A DNA stretch of 11,462 nt from Oceanospirillaceae bacterium (lineage in GTDB: Bacteria; Pseudomonadota; Gammaproteobacteria; Pseudomonadales; Balneatricaceae), in the NCBI GenBank assembly GCA_023954795.1, contig JAGSHA010000069.1, forward strand, positions 1 through 11,462, read 5' to 3'. A model generated the notes under the pieces. That model worked only from the letters and a program-made list of their open reading frames with translations, was not told the DNA's origin and ran no database searches. Positions 7,319 to 11,462 of the stretch are shown here, in pieces; positions within the stretch are counted from its first letter, which is position 1, and every line of letters starts with the position of its first letter. Position numbers and translations under genes: made by a program.

Positions 7319-7826
7319 GTGCCTGAAATTTGTCCAACTGCACCTAAGCGGTCTTCTTCTTACTTACGTTCACTGATTTCGTTACCTACATCCCGTGAAG
7401 GAATCTTTGAATACAGGCAGACAGATTGTCTGGAAATATGACTCAAGCAGAGATTCCGGGTGCTTAGCATCCCGTGTGATGGGTGTTGTTATGCAGCGTG
7501 CTGCGCAGTCAGTAAGCTTAAAGGTCTCTTCATTGCTCTGTTCAGCCTTCCGCTCATCAGGATATTTGTCGGGCGCAGAGAGAGAGTCTCAGAATTATGC
7601 GCCAGCTCCTCAACACCCCCGGTTTGGCCAAAATAAGCAGATTGGTTCAATTCTCACGATAAAAAACTAGCTCAGGCCTCCATCCAAATAGCTCCACTTG
7701 CTCTTAGCTGCCAATTGTCGGAAGCAGGGAAAGCCCCTTTTCTATGAGGCCTTCTGATCATACGGTGAAGTATTCGGTTATCGCTCCATCGATGGTATTT
7801 CTGAGTCTACGATGTTTACCTCATCT
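7319..7826. other. Gene-poor stretch between tRNA-Leu and the patatin operon
   Basis: About 500 bases hold no gene I can support. A 91-codon plus-strand frame (GTG at 7395 to 7670) lacks a ribosome-binding site and resembles nothing I know. Minus-strand frames are short and broken by stops. Small structure exists, for example the hairpin CAGACA-gat-TGTCTG (7418-7432). I found no clear terminator for the patatin operon, no tRNA 3'-end duplication that would mark an integration site, and no insertion-sequence ends. Its length and lack of coding content fit an eroded junction between the housekeeping region and accessory genes, but this is inference. Confidence 0.6.
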
Positions 7827-8888
7827 TTACTTCAACCGCCCCATGGCCTTTTCAAGCGCCGCATCTGCAGCTAGCGCATCACCTGCCGTTGCTTGTAAAG
7901 AATCCTCCGCAATTCGCAAACTATCCCGAGCCAAAGACGCGCCCATGATAGGTTGAACTGTTGCCAGAGTGTCCTCATACCCCTGTTCAATCCAGCTATG
8001 GATTTTCTCAGCATCGAATCCGAGTAAATCTCTTGCTCCGGAGGCAATACCTTTTGCACGGTTAAGCGTCGATTGCGGCCGAATCTCGAGGATGGTGGCA
8101 TTTTTATACTTATGCCGACTCCATATAGATCCATCCGAAAGATGCGTCACAATGACCATATTGCAGCCTGCTTCGAGTAGAGGTGTGATCGGGGTATTTC
8201 CCTGCACTGTCTGCCAGCTGCCCTGCCCCCCGTCGGAATAACGCTTGCCTCCGATCTGCCCCGGTGAGAACAAAAACGGAATTGCCGCTGATGACAACAG
8301 ATATTCTCGTGCCAATTCGTCATTCTGCGATTGCAGATGTATAAACTCGGAGTCGGGCGTATCTTTCAAGCCTACCTCTGCGGCAATTGCCCTAAGCAGG
8401 TCCAAGGTAGCTCCACGGCTTTCATAGACTGAAACATAAAATGGCAAACCGCTTTTCAACGCGGTGATATCTAGATATTCATCCATGAGTTCCCGCAGAG
8501 GCTTATCATCCAACAATGCTTCCGTGTCAGGCAGCTGAATCTCGCGCCGTCGCGCAATCTCATCAATCACCGTAAACAACACAGTCAGAGCTCCGCGACC
8601 ATATAGTTTAAGACCGGAAACCGCTAAAAGGCGCAAATAATAGGCGGTATTGGCTTTAAGGGGAGTGGACTCCGCCAGATGCAACCAAAGAGCTTCCAAT
8701 CTTTGTGCAGCCTCCGGTAGTGAGGGAGCTGATGCCACTATAGCGCCATTAAGGGCGCCGATACTGGCTCCAGCCACCATGTCGACCTGGGCACCCAACT
8801 CGACAAGCGCCTTCATCACACCAACCTGATAGGCACCTTTGGCCCCACCACCAGAAAGTACAAGACCAACCTTCATCGGCTCATTCAT
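7827..8888 (-). CDS. Patatin-like phospholipase family protein
   Basis: Patatin-like enzymes are lipid acyl hydrolases with a Ser-Asp dyad. From the ATG at 8888 the protein is 353 aa. It has the oxyanion-hole loop GGGAKG (13-18), the nucleophile elbow GASIG with Ser42, and the catalytic Asp in SDGG (D219), so it should be active. No signal peptide or clear membrane span is seen, so it is likely cytosolic and acts on the inner face of the membrane. The active-site loops look closer to the NTE/RssA-type patatins than to CBASS CapV, and the protein is somewhat longer than E. coli RssA, with an Ala-rich C-terminal tail. The start at 8888 overlaps the rdcB stop (ATGAATGA) and has GGAG 9 bases upstream; the open frame extends upstream to 8924 inside rdcB, but that start is less likely. 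It is the last gene of the operon with rdcB and the dynamin-like gene. Its physiological substrate cannot be read from the sequence. Confidence 0.93.
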   Translation of the reverse strand: MNEPMKVGLVLSGGGAKGAYQVGVMKALVELGAQVDMVAGASIGALNGAIVASAPSLPEAAQRLEALWLHLAESTPLKANTAYYLRLLAVSGLKLYGRGALTVLFTVIDEIARRREIQLPDTEALLDDKPLRELMDEYLDITALKSGLPFYVSVYESRGATLDLLRAIAAEVGLKDTPDSEFIHLQSQNDELAREYLLSSAAIPFLFSPGQIGGKRYSDGGQGSWQTVQGNTPITPLLEAGCNMVIVTHLSDGSIWSRHKYKNATILEIRPQSTLNRAKGIASGARDLLGFDAEKIHSWIEQGYEDTLATVQPIMGASLARDSLRIAEDSLQATAGDALAADAALEKAMGRLK

Positions 8889-9783
8889 ACCGGTGCGCTC
8901 CAAATACCTCTGGCACCAGCGCATCCGTAATCCGCTTTGCGGAGCAACGCAAGGGCACTGTTCCTGGCAATTTTTCGGGTTGCTGACAGATAGCGACCGT
9001 CATAGGGCTTCGCTCAGGAGTGGCTTGATCAGCCAGCCACGTTATCGCGTCCCTGGCATCAGCCGGACTCTGTTCAGGCCAACGCTGCCAATCCTCTAAT
9101 GACAAACGTTTCGTTTGATCCAGCTTCGCATCCTTGGCCAATTGAATCTGCACTCGATTTTTCAGATCATCTAAGAAAGGCTGATGTTCATTGATTGGAA
9201 GTTGACGACAGAGGTCACCGAATGGCCCCCAATACAGCTCTTCAAGTGCAACATAACTGCGTCCGGCCAACGAAAAGCAATTAAATCCCCCAGCCTCCCA
9301 GCGAGCTATCACTCGCTCAAGGTTTAGTTGAGCAGCCTGCTTGCAGTCTATCAGATCAACTTTCTCTTCCAATGAGTTTAGCTGGCCGCTCAATCGAGTT
9401 TCTAAATGCGCAAGCATGTCACGGGTGTCCGCCGAATAGTTCACAATGGCAGCCGTATTTTCCGTCAGAGTGCTGACTCGCTTTTGAACCAGCGACAGGG
9501 TGTGCGTACTTTGAGCTACTGAATCCGTCAACTTTGTTAGCCACTGTAAAGAGGCATCAACACTTTCAGTTAGGCTGGCATTCACTTCAATTTGCCGACG
9601 CTGGTTCTTCCCCGAAACAGTTCCGAGTAGTCGTTTAAAAAGCCCACTCGGCTTTTTCTGCTCCCGAATATGATCCTTTGCCACTGTTAGGTTGTTGGCA
9701 AAGTCCACCACCATTCTCTCAGGTAAACAGGTGAGTACTTCGCAAATTTCAGCGTTTGGGCCAATGGGATTCTGCTGATTCAT
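8881..9783 (-). CDS. rdcB: RdcB (YjcZ) family protein, partner of dynamin-like GTPase
   Basis: I recognise this 300-aa protein as a YjcZ-type protein from its position right after a CrfC/YjdA-like dynamin and from features such as FANNLTVAKDHIRE (28-41) and the block RWEAGGFNCFSLAGRSY with ALEELYWGPFGD (161-190). In E. coli YjcZ (RdcB) works with the GTPase YjdA (CrfC, RdcA) to activate the diguanylate cyclase DgcE, raising c-di-GMP and matrix production. The middle (about 65-145) is rich in heptad-like L/V spacing and is probably coiled coil; no signal peptide or membrane span is seen. The ATG overlaps the dynamin stop as ATGA and is preceded by AAGGAGG, a strong coupled start. The 3' end overlaps the phospholipase start by 8 bases. 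Family assignment is from memory of motifs and synteny; function here is inferred. Confidence 0.8.
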   Translation of the reverse strand: MNQQNPIGPNAEICEVLTCLPERMVVDFANNLTVAKDHIREQKKPSGLFKRLLGTVSGKNQRRQIEVNASLTESVDASLQWLTKLTDSVAQSTHTLSLVQKRVSTLTENTAAIVNYSADTRDMLAHLETRLSGQLNSLEEKVDLIDCKQAAQLNLERVIARWEAGGFNCFSLAGRSYVALEELYWGPFGDLCRQLPINEHQPFLDDLKNRVQIQLAKDAKLDQTKRLSLEDWQRWPEQSPADARDAITWLADQATPERSPMTVAICQQPEKLPGTVPLRCSAKRITDALVPEVFGAHRYE

Positions 9784-11462
9784 GCAGCCTCCTTCTTCAA
9801 GTTAGACAACTCTTCAAGTTCCACCTGCAAGGCCTCTATATCCTTTTTATAATCAGGTAAATGCCGATTTAAACGCTCAAGGATATCTATAATTTTTAGC
9901 TTCTCTTCCTGAGTACGCTGATGATCCCGCAACCCTTGTTGGTAGTTTCCCTGCACCTGCTTCACAGCATCAGAAATCTGCATATAAAAATCGTTTATCC
10001 CTTGCTCCACCGACTTCCGTATCTGCTCCAATAGTTTATCGGCTAACTCCTCAAAGGCCTTATCGATCGCTTTTGCATAACGATTCCGGACCTTGGAAAG
10101 GTCAACTTCAAACTGGGTGACCTCTTCCGTGTAGCTGTCCCATCCCCAGTCCGAGCTATTAAACCAGTCACAAACCGTTCCCCAAACGCCACTGCTACGG
10201 TACCAGCTTGTTTTCATCTCTGTATTTTTTGAAACAACATCATTCATTAGCTCCGACATACTCAACTTAGATTTAATACATCCGGCTATTTCTGGGATTG
10301 ATATATTTAATACAAGGTCATCGGTTCCCAGTTGTTGTTCCAGCTCTTTGAGCAGTTCTTCTGCTTCACGTTGAGCCCCGGCAGTTAACTCGTTTTCAAT
10401 TTTCAGCAGGACTTCACTGGCTGAAAGCTCGATGGTCTCTTGTCCCTGTTTAAGGATCTTTTCGACAGATCGACCAATCATTGTTAGCCTTGCTTTAGCT
10501 TCTTTACGTGTATCGTAAGAGAACTTCTTTTCCGCGGGATCAAAATCTGACGCATTGGATGTTGACAATGTTTCCCACATTCGACTGATAACATCTTCAA
10601 TCTCGGGCTTTGGGGGGCTATTTGCGCCTTTATTACTTTCGTTTTTTTTTCTCTCTATGCGCTTTTTTAACTCAAGCCGCTTTGCCTCTTTAGGCCCGAT
10701 GCGCTTTTTTATCTCAAGCCGCTTTCCCTCTTTAAAGTAGCCATCCACTTTTTTAAGCGCTTGTTTCTTGACTGTGCCAAATACCTTTTCAGCTTCTCTT
10801 TCGGCCTTTGTCAGGGTTTCATCTAGCTGCTGGCGGGTTTTACGTTCATTGTCTGATAATTGATCAATACTCTGCTGTAGCCTTTTGATTTTAGGTTGGA
10901 GTTCTTCAATACTCTCATTCAGCACAGAGCTTCGTTGGCTTAAGAAGGCTTTGAGTGCAGCAGCGGTTTCAAGTAGGCGTACAGAAGCTGATTCCAGCGC
11001 CATCACTCCTACACGGTTATACGCACTGACAATCACCTGTTCCAGAGGGGCGCTGAACTTCGACTCTTTCCACAGATAATCGGAGGCCTGCTTGACCCTT
11101 TCAACATCTGCCAATTGATCTTCCCAGCGAAACCCACCAAATACAGCAGAAGCAAAATCCTTTACCCAAGGATGCTGATTGTAATCGGGCAAAGCCCCAT
11201 CCGAATCAATTACCCCACGCGCAGCATTTGCCCAGTAAGCTTGTCTGGACGATACGGGAAAAACCATATCCTCGGAAAAGAACGGTGCCAGCTGCACAAC
11301 CCGTTTACGGGTGGCTACTTCGTCATCGGTATTGGCTCCTTTCTGGTCGAATTTGTTCACCAACGCAAACATCCGTCTATCAACCATTTCCACAACTTGT
11401 GCCAACTCCTGATGCATTTCATCATCAGCATCCACCCCCAGCTGGGTATAATTCATTACTGA
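9780..11462 (-). CDS. crfC: Dynamin-like GTPase of CrfC (YjdA/RdcA) type, C-terminal part; 5' end outside window
   Basis: Bacterial dynamin-like proteins are GTP-hydrolysing membrane-associated mechanoenzymes; E. coli CrfC binds the DNA clamp and, as RdcA, controls DgcE with RdcB. About 560 codons are visible. The frame stays open through 11462, so the ATG at 11456 is internal: YTQLG near the visible start is in the G domain. The G-domain rest includes the G4 motif NKFD (visible residues 34-37, counting from 11456) and FPVSSRQAYWANAARG (66-81). P-loop, switch motifs and any N-terminal clamp-binding motif lie outside the window. After the G domain come long charged helices (about 135-290 and 300-410), a Trp-rich segment (418-439), and further coiled coil to the end (LKKEAA). 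Oddities are a 14-residue tandem repeat (242-269) and an A9 tract. The stop overlaps rdcB as ATGA. Confidence 0.85.
   Translation of the reverse strand, partial: SVMNYTQLGVDADDEMHQELAQVVEMVDRRMFALVNKFDQKGANTDDEVATRKRVVQLAPFFSEDMVFPVSSRQAYWANAARGVIDSDGALPDYNQHPWVKDFASAVFGGFRWEDQLADVERVKQASDYLWKESKFSAPLEQVIVSAYNRVGVMALESASVRLLETAAALKAFLSQRSSVLNESIEELQPKIKRLQQSIDQLSDNERKTRQQLDETLTKAEREAEKVFGTVKKQALKKVDGYFKEGKRLEIKKRIGPKEAKRLELKKRIERKKNESNKGANSPPKPEIEDVISRMWETLSTSNASDFDPAEKKFSYDTRKEAKARLTMIGRSVEKILKQGQETIELSASEVLLKIENELTAGAQREAEELLKELEQQLGTDDLVLNISIPEIAGCIKSKLSMSELMNDVVSKNTEMKTSWYRSSGVWGTVCDWFNSSDWGWDSYTEEVTQFEVDLSKVRNRYAKAIDKAFEELADKLLEQIRKSVEQGINDFYMQISDAVKQVQGNYQQGLRDHQRTQEEKLKIIDILERLNRHLPDYKKDIEALQVELEELSNLKKEAA
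10642..10650 (-). other. A9 homopolymer tract in the dynamin-like coding strand
   Basis: Nine consecutive T on the plus strand read as AGA AAA AAA AAC in the gene, just after the tandem repeat. Adding one A (or a -1 slip) leads to TAA within a few codons; losing one A leads to a stop after about 50 codons. It is therefore a possible slippage site for mutation or transcription. No slippage is shown by the sequence itself. Confidence 0.6.
10657..10734 (-). repeat. 42-bp tandem repeat inside the dynamin-like gene
   Basis: Two units with period 42: 10657-10692 and 10699-10734 match at 34 of 36 positions (differences in AAC/ATC and GCC/CCC, plus strand). In protein terms this is KEGKRLEIKKRIGP followed by KEAKRLELKKRIER, visible residues 242-255 and 256-269. 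The near identity at DNA level points to a recent in-frame duplication, probably variable in copy number between strains. Confidence 0.88.

Noticed and set aside
7395..7670. 91-codon plus-strand frame in the gene-poor gap
   Set aside because: GTG start without a Shine-Dalgarno sequence, no recognisable domain, and composition unlike the real genes. It could be chance; only expression or conservation data would rescue it.
7170..7826. Integration (att) site with duplicated tRNA 3' end
   Set aside because: I looked for a second copy of the T-arm/acceptor sequence in the gap and saw none. No integrase gene is in the window.
7680..7826. Terminator for the patatin operon
   Set aside because: T-rich stretches exist (for example near 7663-7668 on the minus strand), but no convincing stem precedes them; only 4-bp pairings were found.
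7827..8888. CapV-type CBASS effector
   Set aside because: The active-site loops (GGGAKG, GASIG) look closer to the NTE/RssA-type patatins, and there is no cyclase (CD-NTase) gene in the visible operon.
11115..11462. 115-codon plus-strand frame at the right edge
   Set aside because: It is antisense to the dynamin-like gene, whose minus-strand frame shows YTQLG, NKFD and FPVSS motifs in order.

Overview
The window looks like a chromosomal segment of a gammaproteobacterium, probably a marine or Oceanospirillales/Pseudomonadales-type lineage. The grounds are the gene order queA-tgt-yajC-secD-secF, an RNase R of Pseudomonas-like N-terminal type, and a CrfC/RdcB (YjdA/YjcZ) gene pair known from enterobacteria. 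I cannot name the genus. All protein genes lie on the minus strand; the only clear plus-strand gene is a tRNA.

Reading in the direction of minus-strand transcription (right to left), the window opens at 11462 inside a dynamin-like GTPase gene whose 5' part is outside the window. It is followed, with overlapping stop/start codons, by an rdcB (yjcZ) family gene and then by a patatin-like phospholipase gene. These three form one tightly coupled accessory operon (7827-11462) and are the most interesting part of the window. In E. coli the first two are a known pair: a GTPase also called CrfC or RdcA, and its partner RdcB, linked to replication-fork colocalisation and to the diguanylate cyclase DgcE. 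To my knowledge a phospholipase is not part of that pair there.

Next comes a stretch of about 500 bases (7319-7826) with no convincing gene. Then comes a tRNA-Leu(CAA) gene (7170-7255, plus strand) with a near-consensus sigma70 promoter, a leader of about 100 nt, an inverted repeat flanking the mature tRNA, and an intrinsic terminator.

Divergent from the tRNA promoter is the housekeeping cluster queA-tgt-yajC-secD-secF (6951 down to 1548). QueA and Tgt act in queuosine modification of tRNA. YajC, SecD and SecF form the accessory complex of the SecYEG translocon. A strong terminator-like hairpin lies between yajC and secD and may set the YajC to SecDF ratio. A second hairpin ends the cluster after secF. 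Beyond it, on the same strand, rnr (RNase R) starts at 1382 and runs off the left edge with its catalytic RNB domain only partly included.
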